Below are positions 26,249 to 35,133 of a stretch of 64,000 nt of DNA, piece by piece; within the stretch, counting starts at the first letter, position 1, and each line of letters opens with the position of its first letter. This DNA is from Sphingopyxis sp. HIX (GTDB taxonomy: Bacteria > Pseudomonadota > Alphaproteobacteria > Sphingomonadales > Sphingomonadaceae). The stretch is taken from the NCBI RefSeq assembly GCF_001468285.1, contig NZ_LNSB01000001.1, positions 186,001 through 250,000 on the forward strand, written 5' to 3'. The notes below the pieces were generated by a model, which saw only the letters and a list, made by a program, of their open reading frames with translations, was not told where the DNA came from and ran no database searches. The position numbers and the translations under genes are program-made.

Positions 26249-27400
26249 TTAATCCGCCCGCCGGAAGGGCATATGCCCTTCGAGCCAGTCCATTTCGGCT
26301 TCCTCGGCGCGGCGTTCGGTTTCCAGATAGTCGGCGACCGCGCGCCGGAAACCCGGGTCGGCGATGAAATGCGCCGACCAAGTCGCGACGGGGCCATAGC
26401 CGCGCGCGAGCTTGTGCCCGCCCTGCGCGCCCGCCTCGACCCGCCCCAGGCCGCGCGCGATCGCGATATCGATCGCGCGGTAATAGCATAATTCGAAATG
26501 CAGATAGGGGATGTCGATCAGGCAACCCCAGTAGCGCCCGTAGAGCGTGTCGGCCCCGACGAAATGCATCGCGCCCGCGACCGCGCGCCCGTCGCCATCG
26601 AAGGCGAGGACGAGGATGATATCCTCCGCCATCGTCTGCCCCATCAGGTCGAACGCCTCGCGCGTCAGATACGGCTGCCCCCATTTGCGCGCGCCGGTGT
26701 CCTGATAGAAGAGCCACATCGCGTCCCAATGCTCGGGCTTGATCGCCGCACCGCTTAGCTCCTCGATCCGGAGCCCTTCGACGGCGCGCGCGCGCTCCTT
26801 GCGCAGCTGCTTGCGCTTCATCGAGGTCAGGGTGGCGAGGAAATCGTCGAAGCTTTGATAACCCGCATTGGCGAAATGGAACTGGATGTCGCGCCGGACG
26901 AGCCAGCCCGCCTCCTCAAACAGCGGCATCTGCTCGGGCGCGACGAAAGTCGCGTGCGCCGACGACAGCCCGTTCTGGCGCACCACCGCCTCCGCGGCGC
27001 GGAGCAGCAGGATCGCGTCGTCGTGGCTGTTCGCGAGGAGCCGCGGCCCCGGCACGGGAGTAAAAGGAGCGGCAATCTGCAGCTTGGGATAATAATCGCC
27101 GCCCGCGCGCGCCCAGGCATCGGCCCAGGCGTGGTCGAAGACATATTCACCCTGGCTGTGCGATTTGAGGTAAGCGGGCGCCGCGGCGACGAGCGTCCCC
27201 GCCTCGTCCTCGATTAGCAGCGGCGCGGCCTGCCAGCCGGTCCCCGGCCCCACGCTGCCCGATCGTTCGAGCAGCGACAGGAAGCGGTGCGAGACGAAGG
27301 GATTGCCGCCGTCGTGCAGCGCGTCCCACGCCGCCGCGTCGATCGCATCGACGCCGGTGCCGAGCGAAATACTGCGCGCGGGCGGGTCGGCCTCGGCCAC
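26249..27400 (-). CDS. GNAT-family N-acyltransferase (FemAB-like/DUF482)
   Basis: A 383-residue soluble protein of the peptidogalycan-biosynthesis/DUF482 family, with a GNAT fold. Typical parts are NPFVSHRFLSLLERSGSVG near the N-terminus, MKRKQLRKERA in the middle, and the long C-terminal segment YWGCLIDIPYLHFELCYYRA with GHKLARGYGP. The GTG at 27400, seven bases after the RidA stop, is used as start; the ATG-started frame at 27505 overlaps RidA entirely in its first part. Substrate unknown. Confidence 0.85.
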   Translation of the reverse strand: MAEADPPARSISLGTGVDAIDAAAWDALHDGGNPFVSHRFLSLLERSGSVGPGTGWQAAPLLIEDEAGTLVAAAPAYLKSHSQGEYVFDHAWADAWARAGGDYYPKLQIAAPFTPVPGPRLLANSHDDAILLLRAAEAVVRQNGLSSAHATFVAPEQMPLFEEAGWLVRRDIQFHFANAGYQSFDDFLATLTSMKRKQLRKERARAVEGLRIEELSGAAIKPEHWDAMWLFYQDTGARKWGQPYLTREAFDLMGQTMAEDIILVLAFDGDGRAVAGAMHFVGADTLYGRYWGCLIDIPYLHFELCYYRAIDIAIARGLGRVEAGAQGGHKLARGYGPVATWSAHFIADPGFRRAVADYLETERRAEEAEMDWLEGHMPFRRAD

Positions 27401-27407
27401 CAGCGTC

Positions 27408-27872
27408 CTAGGCCGGCCGCACCGCGACGATCGCGTCGGCTTCGACCGCGGCGCCGAGCGGCAGCACCGCGACGCCGACCGCGGCGCGCGCGTGGCGCCC
27501 CGCATCGCCGAACAGCGATTCGAACAATTCGGACGCGCCGTTGGCGACCTTGGCCTGGTCGGTGAAATCGGGCGTGCTGTTCACGAAGACGCCCAGCTTC
27601 ACGACTTTCGCGACCCGCGACCAGTCGCCGTCCAGCGCGTTGCCGATCTGTGCGAGCAGCATCAGCGCGCAGCGGCGCGCGGCGTCGTAGCCGCCCGCGA
27701 CATCGACATCGGCGCCGAGCCGGCCGGTGACGACTTGGCCGTCACGGAAGGGCAGCTGGCCGCTGACATAGAGCATGCCGCCCTGTTCGACGACGGGCAC
27801 ATAAGCGGCGACGGGCGCCGCGGCCTTGGGCAGTTCGAGGCCGAGATCGGCGAGCTTGGCGGCGATATCCAT
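27408..27872 (-). CDS. RidA-family protein
   Basis: A 154-residue member of the Rid family, whose best-known members hydrolyse reactive enamine/imine intermediates from PLP enzymes. Visible family segments are YVSGQLPFRDGQV, ARRCALMLLAQIGNAL and the C-terminal VAVLPLGAAVEADAIVAV. In the GAAVEADA end, the arginine of the active RidA motif (usually before AS.LP) is not obvious, so it may be a Rid2-7 type with a different role. It precedes the GNAT gene by seven bases and follows the HAD gene by 25. Confidence 0.85.
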   Translation of the reverse strand: MDIAAKLADLGLELPKAAAPVAAYVPVVEQGGMLYVSGQLPFRDGQVVTGRLGADVDVAGGYDAARRCALMLLAQIGNALDGDWSRVAKVVKLGVFVNSTPDFTDQAKVANGASELFESLFGDAGRHARAAVGVAVLPLGAAVEADAIVAVRPA

Positions 27873-27897
27873 GAGGGTTTCCTTATACGGTGACGGG

Positions 27898-28539
27898 TTA
27901 GCCCAAAACAGGCAAGGGCGCGGGGATGTTTTCGGTGAGGCGCGCCAATATCCAGTCCTGCGCCTCGGCCCAGGTGTCGATCCGCGCATGCGCATGCTTC
28001 GACGGCGCGATCTTTTCGGCGATCGCGGGTTCGCCGACGAGGTGGAGCCGCCAGACCTCGGGCGCTTCCTGCGCAACCGATGTGTGGTGGCCCGCCAGGT
28101 CGTCGATGAACACCGCGACCGAGGGCCGATACTCTTCGATCAGCCGGCGCACCGGCTCGCCCTTGCCGCCGCGGCTGCCGATCACCGGCGCGTGGAAATC
28201 ATGGAGTGCGAGCTGCTCGATCCGGCGCTGCTGATGCTCGGGCCCGACATTGGTGAGCACGACGATGTCGGCGTGCTTCGCGATCTCGGCCATCGCCGCG
28301 AGCGCGCCGGGGATCGGATATTGGCGCGTCATCTGGCTGGTGAAGAAGCCGTCGAGCAACGGCCAGACCTCGGCCGCCTCCAAGGGCGTGCCGCATTCCT
28401 TGCGCTTCAAGGCACCCGCGAAACTCGCATCCTCGATGCGGAACAGCACGCCATGTTCGGCGTCGACCCACTCGGCAAAGGGCACGACCATGTGCATCAG
28501 CACCTCGTCGCAATCGGTGATGACGAGCGGTCGGTTCAT
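27898..28539 (-). CDS. HAD-like hydrolase
   Basis: A 213-residue HAD-fold protein. Motif I is ITDCDEVLMHM near residue 8 with the DxD pair, motif II is the Thr of VVLTNVG, the Lys is in GKGEPVRRL, and motif IV is VFIDDLAGH. The cap is small. It overlaps the DUF3572 gene by four bases (ATGA) and so is translated with it. The substrate cannot be inferred. Confidence 0.82.
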   Translation of the reverse strand: MNRPLVITDCDEVLMHMVVPFAEWVDAEHGVLFRIEDASFAGALKRKECGTPLEAAEVWPLLDGFFTSQMTRQYPIPGALAAMAEIAKHADIVVLTNVGPEHQQRRIEQLALHDFHAPVIGSRGGKGEPVRRLIEEYRPSVAVFIDDLAGHHTSVAQEAPEVWRLHLVGEPAIAEKIAPSKHAHARIDTWAEAQDWILARLTENIPAPLPVLG

Positions 28540-28808
28540 GTCTCGATCCTTTCGTCGCCGGACAGGCGATGGGCGGCGGCAGCGATATCTTCGGGTTTGA
28601 TGTCGAGCCCCACCGCGCAGGCGACCAAGTCGGCTTCATGCGCGGTCAGGAAGGCGAGAATCGCCGCGAGCGTCCCGCGCTCGCCGAGCGATTCGCGCAG
28701 GGTCTCGGGCGCGAGCCCGGTGAGCGCGAGCAGCCGTTCGGCGCGCGGCTCGTCGGTCAGGATCCAGCCCAGCGCGTTCAGCGCCAGCGCTTCGTCGGCA
28801 TCGTGCAA
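28536..28808 (-). CDS. DUF3572 family protein
   Basis: A 90-residue small protein of the alphaproteobacterial DUF3572 family: LALNALGWILTDEPRAERLL at the start and ILAFLTAHEADLVACA near the middle. It is predicted all-helical and soluble. It is the first gene of a four-gene minus-strand run (DUF3572, HAD, RidA, GNAT), divergent from divK by 89 bases. No function is known. Confidence 0.85.
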   Translation of the reverse strand: MHDADEALALNALGWILTDEPRAERLLALTGLAPETLRESLGERGTLAAILAFLTAHEADLVACAVGLDIKPEDIAAAAHRLSGDERIET

Positions 28809-28897
28809 GGGCGCGTCCTTCTTCCCGCGAGGCGATTGTTTCCGCGGGCCGCTTCGCCTAAACGGGCCGCAGATACAAGGTGGGGAAGCGATTAATC

Positions 28898-29260
28898 ATG
28901 GGCAAGACCATATTGGTGGTCGAGGATAATGAACTCAACCTGCGCCTGTTCTGCGACCTGCTCAACGCCCATGGCTATAGCGCGCATCCGGTGCGCGACG
29001 GGCGGGACGCGCTGGACAAGGCGCGCGAGCTGACCCCCGACCTGATCATCATGGACATCCAGCTGCCGCACGTCAGCGGGCTCGAGCTGATCGGCCAGAT
29101 GAAGGCCGACCCGATGCTGCGCGAGGTGCCGATCATGGCGGTCACCGCCTATGCCGGCAAGGGCGACGAGGACCAGATCCGCGCCGCCGGGGCCGAGGCC
29201 TATGTCTCGAAACCGATTTCGGTGATCAAGTTCATCGAGAGCGTCGGGGCTTTTGCCTGA
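28898..29260 (+). CDS. divK: Single-domain response regulator DivK
   Basis: A 120-residue receiver domain with no output domain. The acidic pocket is VVEDNE near residue 8, the phosphorylated Asp is in LIIMDIQLPH near residue 53, Thr is in MAVTAYA and Lys in VSKPIS. In alphaproteobacteria DivK links the kinases PleC and DivJ to CtrA control of the cell cycle. The start at 28898 gives MGKTILVVEDNE; an ATG six codons upstream is less likely. Confidence 0.9.
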   Translation: MGKTILVVEDNELNLRLFCDLLNAHGYSAHPVRDGRDALDKARELTPDLIIMDIQLPHVSGLELIGQMKADPMLREVPIMAVTAYAGKGDEDQIRAAGAEAYVSKPISVIKFIESVGAFA

Positions 29261-29500
29261 GGTGTGCCGTTGCTCGATGAGCGGCCATGCTGCCGGTCGT
29301 TGAATGGCGGGTTTCGGGCGGAAGTTGACTAAGTTGACGCCCCATCGCGCGCGGGAACAAGGGGTTAGCGGCAATCGCAGTGAGCGCGTGACGCTACGGA
29401 TGGACATAAGCCTCATCCGGCAGGGTAGACCATGGCGCGATTTATTAGGAAAGCGGTTTTTGCTGGGGCGGTTTTCGGGCGGGAGCGGCCATTCCCCGAT

Positions 29501-29575
29501 CGTCACCCCGGGCTTGACCCGGGGTCCCGCTTGACGGCGGTGAATAGCGGGACCCCGGGTCAAGCCCGGGGTGAC
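29501..29575. repeat. GC-rich palindromic repeat (CCCGGGCTTGACCCGGG type)
   Basis: CGTCACCCCGGGCTTGACCC and its inverse GGGTCAAGCCCGGGGTGACG flank a short centre. The same unit occurs at 50144-50220. The 448-bp stretch 29261-29708 that contains it holds no convincing gene. Confidence 0.7.
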
Positions 29576-29633
29576 GCAGCTTGAGAAACGCGAAGTTTGA
29601 GTTGGCCCTGATGGCTAGCGCGGCCTCGTTCCC

Positions 29634-29659
29634 ATGGGCCCCGGCTTTCGCCGGGGATC
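29634..29659. repeat. Short palindromic repeat (CCCCGGCTTTCGCCGGGG type)
   Basis: CCCCGGCTTTCGCCGGGG forms a 7-bp stem with a short loop and matches the right arm of the repeat at 16254-16331. Confidence 0.5.
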
Positions 29660-29708
29660 ACGAAGAGCAGCTCCCCACCCCAAACCGGCCGGCCAGACCA
29701 ATCTGCAA

Positions 29709-29849
29709 TCAGGCGCGACGGTTGGCGCGCCCGCTCGGGACGCGCTGCCACGGCGCGTTATAGTGGACCGCGACGGCGGCCGCCGAGGCTTCGATCAGTG
29801 CGGCATAGAGCCGGCCGATCCAGGTCGTTTCGCTACGGGCATGGGTCAT
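29709..29849 (-). CDS. 46-residue small protein of unknown function
   Basis: A 47-codon ORF beginning MTHARSETTWIGRLYAALIE and ending GRANRRA. AGGAGAT stands five bases before the ATG, a strong ribosome site. The middle, LYAALIEASAAAVAV, may form an amphipathic or membrane-associated helix, and the tail is basic. It is divergent from the Lrp-type regulator gene 136 bases away, the classic position of a regulated target. A longer frame of 80 residues exists upstream but has no ribosome site. Confidence 0.55.
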   Translation of the reverse strand: MTHARSETTWIGRLYAALIEASAAAVAVHYNAPWQRVPSGRANRRA

Positions 29850-29985
29850 GGGACATCTCCTGTGTCCGGGCCGGCAAGGGACGGGGGAGAGCGGCCCGGA
29901 CGCGATCCTTCTACGTCCGCGCATCCGGCGATTGGCGCCTATAATCGCCATATGAACGAATAATTTTCGCGTTATATTCGCCTTT

Positions 29986-30471
29986 ATGCGAAAAATACCC
30001 GACCTCGACGACTTCGACCGCCGCCTGCTCGCGCTGGTGCGCGAGGATAATCAGCAGCCCGCGCGGGTGCTCGCCGACAAGGTCGGGCTGTCGCTCTCGG
30101 CGGTGCTGCGCCGCCTGCGGCGGCTGCGCGACGAGAAGGTGATCGTCGCCGACATCGCGGTGGTCCATCCGGCGCTGACCGGATCGGCGCTGACCATGCA
30201 TGTGCTGGTCCGCATGCAGCAAGCGGGACCGCAGACGATGGACCATTTCGCGCGCGAGATCGTCCGCCATCCCGAAATCACCGGCGCCTGGGACGTCACC
30301 GGCGAAGATGATTTCCTGCTCAAGGTGCAGGTCGGCACGATGGAGGATTACGACCGCTTCACCCGCCGCGTGCTGGGCGAGGACAAGGGCGTGCACAGCT
30401 TCACGACGATGATCGCGATCCGCAACATCATCGAAAACGACGTCGCGCGGCGGCCGCTGCGCGACGGGTGA
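29986..30471 (+). CDS. Lrp/AsnC-family transcriptional regulator
   Basis: A 161-residue regulator. The N-terminal helix-turn-helix has DDFDRRLLALVREDNQQPA and LADKVGLSLSAVLRRLRRL. The C-terminal RAM ligand domain contains GAWDVTGEDDFLLKV and ends with the VHSFTTMIAIRNI segment. Lrp-type proteins sense amino acids and often control a divergent gene; here that is the 46-residue ORF. Its ligand is not evident. Confidence 0.9.
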   Translation: MRKIPDLDDFDRRLLALVREDNQQPARVLADKVGLSLSAVLRRLRRLRDEKVIVADIAVVHPALTGSALTMHVLVRMQQAGPQTMDHFAREIVRHPEITGAWDVTGEDDFLLKVQVGTMEDYDRFTRRVLGEDKGVHSFTTMIAIRNIIENDVARRPLRDG

Positions 30472-30500
30472 CGCGCGGCCGCTTTCGGGCGAAACAAGCC

Positions 30501-30528
30501 GTCGCCCCCCGCGAAGGCGGGGGCGACG
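30501..30528. repeat. Palindromic repeat/terminator between convergent genes
   Basis: GTCGCCCCC and GGGGGCGAC flank CGCGAAGGCG, giving a long GC hairpin between the convergent Lrp-type and CorC/TlyC-type genes. The same unit, CCCCCGCGAAGGCGGGGG, occurs at 52971-53049. Confidence 0.65.
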
Positions 30529-30566
30529 ATTTAGGCAACGTCCGCTCCCCACCCCAAAGTTGACGG

Positions 30567-31892
30567 CTATTCCTCTTCGCCCTCGCCGCCCGGCCTGCTC
30601 ATCTCGCTCACCAGCAATTTGTCGATCTTGCGCCCGTCCATGTCGACGATTTCGAAGCGCCAGCCGCGGTCGCGGAACACCTCGCCCTCCTTGGGCAGAT
30701 GCTTCAGGATCGCCAGCGCATGGCCCGCGGCGGTCGCATAGTCGCGATCTTCGCCGAGCTCGATGCCCAGCCGTTCGGCCATCTGGTCGGCCGGCATCGA
30801 CCCCGCGATCAGCAGGCTGCCGTCCTCGCGCTCAACGACGAAGGGCTCGCTGCCGATATCCTGGTCCGACGCGAATTCGCCGGCAATCGCCGACAAGAGG
30901 TCGGCGGGCGTCACCAGCCCTTCGAAATGGCCATATTCGTCGTGGACGAGCAGCACCGGCACCTCGGCGGCGCGCAGGCTTTCGAGCGCGTCCATCGCGT
31001 CGATCTGGTCGTGGATCACCGCCGCGCGGCGGGTGAGCTGTTCGAGGTCGAGCGTCTCGCCGCGGAACAGCGCGCCCGCGATGTCGCGCGCCTGCACCAC
31101 GCCGATAATGTCGTCGACCGAGCCGCGCGCGACGGGCAGGCGCGTGTGCGGGCTTTCGAGCAATTTGGCGCGCACCGCGTCGGCGTCCGACGCGATGTCG
31201 ATCCAGTCGACTTCGATCCGCGGGGTCATCACCTCGCGCACCGGACGGTCGGCGAGGCGCACGACGCCCGAGATGATTGCGCGCTCGCTTTCCTCAATCA
31301 CCCCCGATTTCGACGCCTCGGCGACGATCAGGTGGAGCTCCTCGGCGGTCACCCGGTCCTCCGATTCGCGACTGAGACCGAGCAGGCGGAAGACGAGCCC
31401 CGAGCTCGCGTCGAGCAGCCAGACGAGCGGCGCTGCGATGCGCGACAGCCACAGCATCGGCACCGCCATGACGATCGCGATGCGTTCGGGCGCGCGCAGC
31501 GCGAACTGCTTGGGCACCAGCTCGCCCGCGATCAGCGAGAAATAGGTGGTCACCGCGATCACGATCGCAAAGCCGAAATTTTCGGCGTTTTCGGGGTCGA
31601 GCCCGACATAGGCCTCGAGCCGCTGCGCGACCGGGCCACCAAGGCTCGCGCCCGAATAGGCGCCGGTGAGCACGCCGATCAGCGTGATGCCGACCTGCAC
31701 GGTCGAGAGGAAGCGGCCGGGGTCGGCGGCGAGCTGGCGCGCGATCGCGGCGCCGCGGCTGCCGCGCTTCTCGGCCGCCTGCAGCCGCGGGTCGCGCGAC
31801 GAGACGATGGCCAGTTCGGACATGGCGAAAACGCCGTTGAGAAGGACGAGGATCGCGATGATCACGACGTCGCCCCATGGGAAAGGGCTCAT
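30567..31892 (-). CDS. HlyC/CorC (TlyC) family membrane protein
   Basis: A 441-residue inner-membrane protein of the hemolysin-C/CorC group, linked to magnesium or other ion efflux. The DUF21/CNNM membrane domain is about residues 1-190 (LVLLNGVFAMSELAIVSSRD). Then come two CBS domains (TPRIEVDWIDI, VLLVHDEYGHFEGLVTPADL) and the CorC_HlyC C-terminal domain (about 345-430). An acidic tail, PGGEGEEE, ends it. Haemolysin is a historical name only. Confidence 0.9.
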   Translation of the reverse strand: MSPFPWGDVVIIAILVLLNGVFAMSELAIVSSRDPRLQAAEKRGSRGAAIARQLAADPGRFLSTVQVGITLIGVLTGAYSGASLGGPVAQRLEAYVGLDPENAENFGFAIVIAVTTYFSLIAGELVPKQFALRAPERIAIVMAVPMLWLSRIAAPLVWLLDASSGLVFRLLGLSRESEDRVTAEELHLIVAEASKSGVIEESERAIISGVVRLADRPVREVMTPRIEVDWIDIASDADAVRAKLLESPHTRLPVARGSVDDIIGVVQARDIAGALFRGETLDLEQLTRRAAVIHDQIDAMDALESLRAAEVPVLLVHDEYGHFEGLVTPADLLSAIAGEFASDQDIGSEPFVVEREDGSLLIAGSMPADQMAERLGIELGEDRDYATAAGHALAILKHLPKEGEVFRDRGWRFEIVDMDGRKIDKLLVSEMSRPGGEGEEE

Positions 31893-32116
31893 CGGGCGGT
31901 TGGACGGCGCATCGGCGCCCGGCCCCTGTCGGTCTGGGTCATGCCTTCCTATAAGCGAAAGATCGTGCGCCGCACAATGGCGACGACGGACGAAAGGACG
32001 GGGGATCGCTCAGGAGGCGTTCAGGCAATGGATGGAACCAGAGCGGCAGCCGGATGTTATCGGCACATTGCATGCGCGGCCGGGACCAGCCGGCCGAAAC
32101 AAAAAGGGAGCGCACC

Positions 32117-32806
32117 ATGAAGACCGCATCGATCAAAATCGCCGCGCTGGCGGGCATCGCCGCTTTGGGCCTGTCGGCCTGCGTCACCGATCCAGTGACC
32201 GGCGAGAAGAAGATTTCGAAGGCCGCGATCGGCGGCGTCGGCGGCGCGCTCGGCGGCTATCTGCTCGGCGACCTGATCGGCGGCAAGAACAGCCGCACCG
32301 AGGAGATCGTCGGCGCGGGCATCGGCGCGGTCGCGGGCGCGGGCGTCGGCTATTATATGGACCAGCAGGAAAAGAAACTGCGCGAACGCACCGCGGGCAC
32401 CGGCATCGACGTCGAGCGCCAGGGCGACCAGCTGGTGCTCAACATGCCCGGCGACGTGACCTTCGACTATAACAGCGCGCTGGTGAAATCGCAGTTCCGC
32501 AGCGCGCTCGACAATGTCGCCGCGACGCTCGCCGAATATCCCAGCACCTATATCGACGTTTACGGCCACACCGATTCGACGGGCAGCGACAGCTATAACC
32601 AGGGACTGTCCGAGCGCCGCGCCTCGTCGGTCGCCGACTATCTCGCGGGCCGCGGCATCCAGCGCGCGCGCGTCGCGACGATGGGCTTCGGCGAATCGCA
32701 GCTCAAATGCTCGCCCGAGCGCGGCGAAGCCGATTACCAATGCAACCGCCGCGTCGAGATCCGCATCGCGCCGGTGACGCAGAACGACGTCAACGCCGCG
32801 CGGTAA
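32117..32806 (+). CDS. OmpA-family lipoprotein with glycine-zipper domain
   Basis: A 229-residue outer-membrane lipoprotein. The lipobox is GLSAC at residues 18-22, then a glycine-zipper region (IGGVGGALGGYLLGDLIGG, IGAVAGAGVGYY) spans about 35-90. The OmpA C-terminal peptidoglycan-binding domain follows, with VYGHTDSTGSDSYNQGLSER and NRRVEIRI. The start at 32117 has AAAGGGAG eight bases upstream. It likely ties the outer membrane to the cell wall. The gap before it (31893-32116) shows only the presumed promoter. Confidence 0.92.
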   Translation: MKTASIKIAALAGIAALGLSACVTDPVTGEKKISKAAIGGVGGALGGYLLGDLIGGKNSRTEEIVGAGIGAVAGAGVGYYMDQQEKKLRERTAGTGIDVERQGDQLVLNMPGDVTFDYNSALVKSQFRSALDNVAATLAEYPSTYIDVYGHTDSTGSDSYNQGLSERRASSVADYLAGRGIQRARVATMGFGESQLKCSPERGEADYQCNRRVEIRIAPVTQNDVNAAR

Positions 32807-32830
32807 AGCTATTTTCCGGCTGACGCCGGA

Positions 32831-32922
32831 AGCGGCACCGGCCCGCTCCCCCACCCGGCCTCCCATAGGGTACTATGTTCGGGAGGCCGGATTGGGGAGC
32901 GGGCCGGTGCCGCCGCTTTCCG
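32831..32922. terminator. Long inverted repeat between convergent genes
   Basis: GCGGCACCGGCCCGCTCCCC and, 30 bases on, GGGGAGCGGGCCGGTGCCGC are exact inverse copies, with the inner pair CGGCCTCCC/GGGAGGCCG as well. It lies between the convergent OmpA-lipoprotein and MarC genes and could end transcription from both sides. It may also be a dispersed repeat. Confidence 0.65.
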
Positions 32923-32938
32923 CAAAGCGGAAAGCCGA

Positions 32939-33565
32939 TCAAGCCAGGTTGAAACTCGCCTTGATCCCGTCGATGACGAATTGCGCCGCGAGCGCGGCGA
33001 GCAGCACGCCGAGCAGGCGGGTGATGACCGCTTCGCCCTTGTTGCCGATCAGCCGCATCAGCGGCCCGGCGGCGAGCAGCGCGGCGAGCGTGAGGAGCAG
33101 CACGAGCAGCAATGCGCCGAAGATCACGAAGGCGCGGTCGAGCCCATTGTTCTGCGACACGAGCAGCATCACCGACGCGATCGAACCCGGACCCGCCAGC
33201 ATCGGCATCGCCATCGGAAACACCGAGACATCCTCGACCTCGGGGGTCGCCTTGACCTTTTCGGCGCGCTGTTCGCGGCGCTCGGTGCGCTTTTCGAACA
33301 CCATGTCGATCGCGATGATGAACAGCATCAGCCCGCCCGCGATGCGGAAGCTGTCGAGGTCGATGTGGAGGAAGCTGAGCAGGGCTTCGCCGAACATCGC
33401 GAAAAAGACGAGGATGCCGCCCGCGATGATCGTCGCGCGGATCGCCATCGATCGCCGCTGCGCCGCGCTGGCGCCCGTCGTCAGGCTGGCATAGATCGGC
33501 GCGCAGCCCGGCGGGTCGATCACCACGAAGAGCGTGACGAAGGCCGAGATGAACAGGTCGATCAC
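32939..33565 (-). CDS. MarC-family membrane protein
   Basis: A 208-residue inner-membrane protein with about six helices. It starts IDLFISAFVTLFVVIDPPGC and ends with the VLLAALAAQFVIDGI helix. MarC/UPF0056 proteins have no firmly proven function and are not true multidrug pumps. The GTG at 33565 is used; it overlaps the upstream lipoprotein stop as GTGA. It is the last gene of the yggT-folD-lipoprotein-marC run. Confidence 0.88.
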   Translation of the reverse strand: MIDLFISAFVTLFVVIDPPGCAPIYASLTTGASAAQRRSMAIRATIIAGGILVFFAMFGEALLSFLHIDLDSFRIAGGLMLFIIAIDMVFEKRTERREQRAEKVKATPEVEDVSVFPMAMPMLAGPGSIASVMLLVSQNNGLDRAFVIFGALLLVLLLTLAALLAAGPLMRLIGNKGEAVITRLLGVLLAALAAQFVIDGIKASFNLA

Positions 33566-34233
33566 GGCTTTTTGGGCGCCGCGACCCGGTCGTCGATCAC
33601 CGGCTGCATCGCGCTGCCGTCCCAGAGGCGGATGGTGATCCGCCGTGCGCCATCGGGCTGGACGACCGAGGTCCAGCTCAAACTCTGGTCGGGCGACAGG
33701 CCGACCGCGCGGTCCTCGCCCTCGGCGCCCGCGTCGAGCGCGACGCCGGGCCGCGTGCCGCAGACCGCCTGCTTCGAATCGATGAAGTCGGGCGCTTCGC
33801 GCGGTGTCGTCAGTTCGTCGCCATGGTCGAGCGTCCAGAGCGTCTTGCCGCTCTTGGGATCGCGCAGCCACACGGTGGTAAAATAGCCGTTCGCCGGGCC
33901 CTTCTGCCACGCGCCGGTGGTGACGCCGACATTGCCGTCGCAGCTGACATAGACCGCGTGCGGCTGCCACTTGACCGCTTCGGCGGGGTCCTTTTGCGAC
34001 CGCAGCCAGTCGCGCGCCTTCACGCGCTGCGGCACGAACATCACGGCGTCGGGCGCCGACGTCTCGCGGAACGCCGTCCACTGTCCCTTTTCCTGCGCGA
34101 GCCGCGCGAAGCCGATCTCGGCGGCGACGAAGCCGCTGGGATTGGGGCCGAGCGGGCGGTTGCGGATATCGTCGGGTTGGCCCGCACAGCCCGCCAGTGC
34201 GAGAACGAGCGGGGCGGCGAGCAGCAGGCGCAT
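33562..34233 (-). CDS. Hypothetical lipoprotein
   Basis: A 223-residue exported protein with the lipobox LALAGC at residues 11-16. The rest is soluble, with YVSCDGNVGVTTGAWQKG, a repeated pattern of the SnoaL/DUF4440-like NTF2 fold, and a tail CGTRPGVALDAGAEGED. The start overlaps the folD stop by one base (TGATG), so translation is coupled. It is probably anchored to a membrane in the periplasm; no role can be named. Confidence 0.7.
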   Translation of the reverse strand: MRLLLAAPLVLALAGCAGQPDDIRNRPLGPNPSGFVAAEIGFARLAQEKGQWTAFRETSAPDAVMFVPQRVKARDWLRSQKDPAEAVKWQPHAVYVSCDGNVGVTTGAWQKGPANGYFTTVWLRDPKSGKTLWTLDHGDELTTPREAPDFIDSKQAVCGTRPGVALDAGAEGEDRAVGLSPDQSLSWTSVVQPDGARRITIRLWDGSAMQPVIDDRVAAPKKP

Positions 34234-35129
34234 CAGAAACCCTCCGGATCGGCAAGCCCGGCGCGGCGATGCGCGGCGACGAGCGTATTACGCAGCAGGC
34301 AGGCGATGGTCATCGGCCCGACCCCGCCCGGCACCGGCGTGATCGCCGAGGCGAGCGGCAGCACCGACGCATAATCGACGTCGCCGACCAGCCGGCCCTT
34401 CGCTTCGCCGTCGGCGGGCGCGAGCCGGTTGATGCCGACATCGATGACGACCGCGCCCGGCTTGATCCAGTCGCCCTTGACCATCTCGGCACGCCCGACC
34501 GCGGCGACGACGATATCGGCGCGGCGGACGAGATCAGGGAGATCCCTCGTCCGGCTGTGCGCCATGGTGACGGTCGCATTGGCGCCGAGCAGCAGCGCCG
34601 CCATCGGCTTGCCGACGAGGATCGAGCGGCCGATCACCACCGCCTCCTTGCCCGACAGGTCGCCGAGCCGGTCCTGGAGCAGCAGCAGGCAGCCATAGGG
34701 GGTGCAGGGCACCATGCCCGCAATGCCGAGCGCGAGGCGCCCGGCGCTGACCGGGGTCAGCCCGTCGACATCCTTGTCGGGATCGATCGTCGCGACCGCC
34801 GCCTGCTCGTCGAGATGGCCGGGGAGCGGAAGCTGGAGCAATATGCCGTCGACCGCCTCGTCGGCGTTGAGCGTGGCGAGCAGGCTCTCGACCTCGTCCT
34901 GCGTCGCGCTGGCGGGCAGGCGGTGCTCGAAGCTCGCCATGCCGGCGGCCACGGTCGCCTTGCCCTTCGAGCCGACATAGACCGCGCTCGCCGGATCGTC
35001 GCCGACGAGCACCACCGCGAGCCCGGGCACCCGCCCGGTCACGGCCCCGAAGGCGGGGACCGCGCCGGCGATTCGTTCGCGCAGCCCCGCGGCGAAGGCC
35101 TTGCCGTCGATGACATGCGCATCGCTCAT
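34233..35129 (-). CDS. folD: Methylenetetrahydrofolate dehydrogenase/cyclohydrolase
   Basis: A 298-residue bifunctional cytosolic enzyme that converts 5,10-methylene- to 10-formyl-tetrahydrofolate. Recognisable parts are [27 protein letters not shown] with the catalytic Lys, [28 protein letters not shown] for NADP and [12 protein letters not shown] near the end. Length is typical. It follows yggT by four bases. Confidence 0.95.
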   Translation of the reverse strand: MSDAHVIDGKAFAAGLRERIAGAVPAFGAVTGRVPGLAVVLVGDDPASAVYVGSKGKATVAAGMASFEHRLPASATQDEVESLLATLNADEAVDGILLQLPLPGHLDEQAAVATIDPDKDVDGLTPVSAGRLALGIAGMVPCTPYGCLLLLQDRLGDLSGKEAVVIGRSILVGKPMAALLLGANATVTMAHSRTRDLPDLVRRADIVVAAVGRAEMVKGDWIKPGAVVIDVGINRLAPADGEAKGRLVGDVDYASVLPLASAITPVPGGVGPMTIACLLRNTLVAAHRRAGLADPEGF

Positions 35130-35133
35130 CGGA

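Noticed and set aside
29304-29534. A 76-codon plus-strand ORF after divK
   Set aside because: Its end runs into the palindromic repeat, it has no ribosome site, and it shows no signal or domain.
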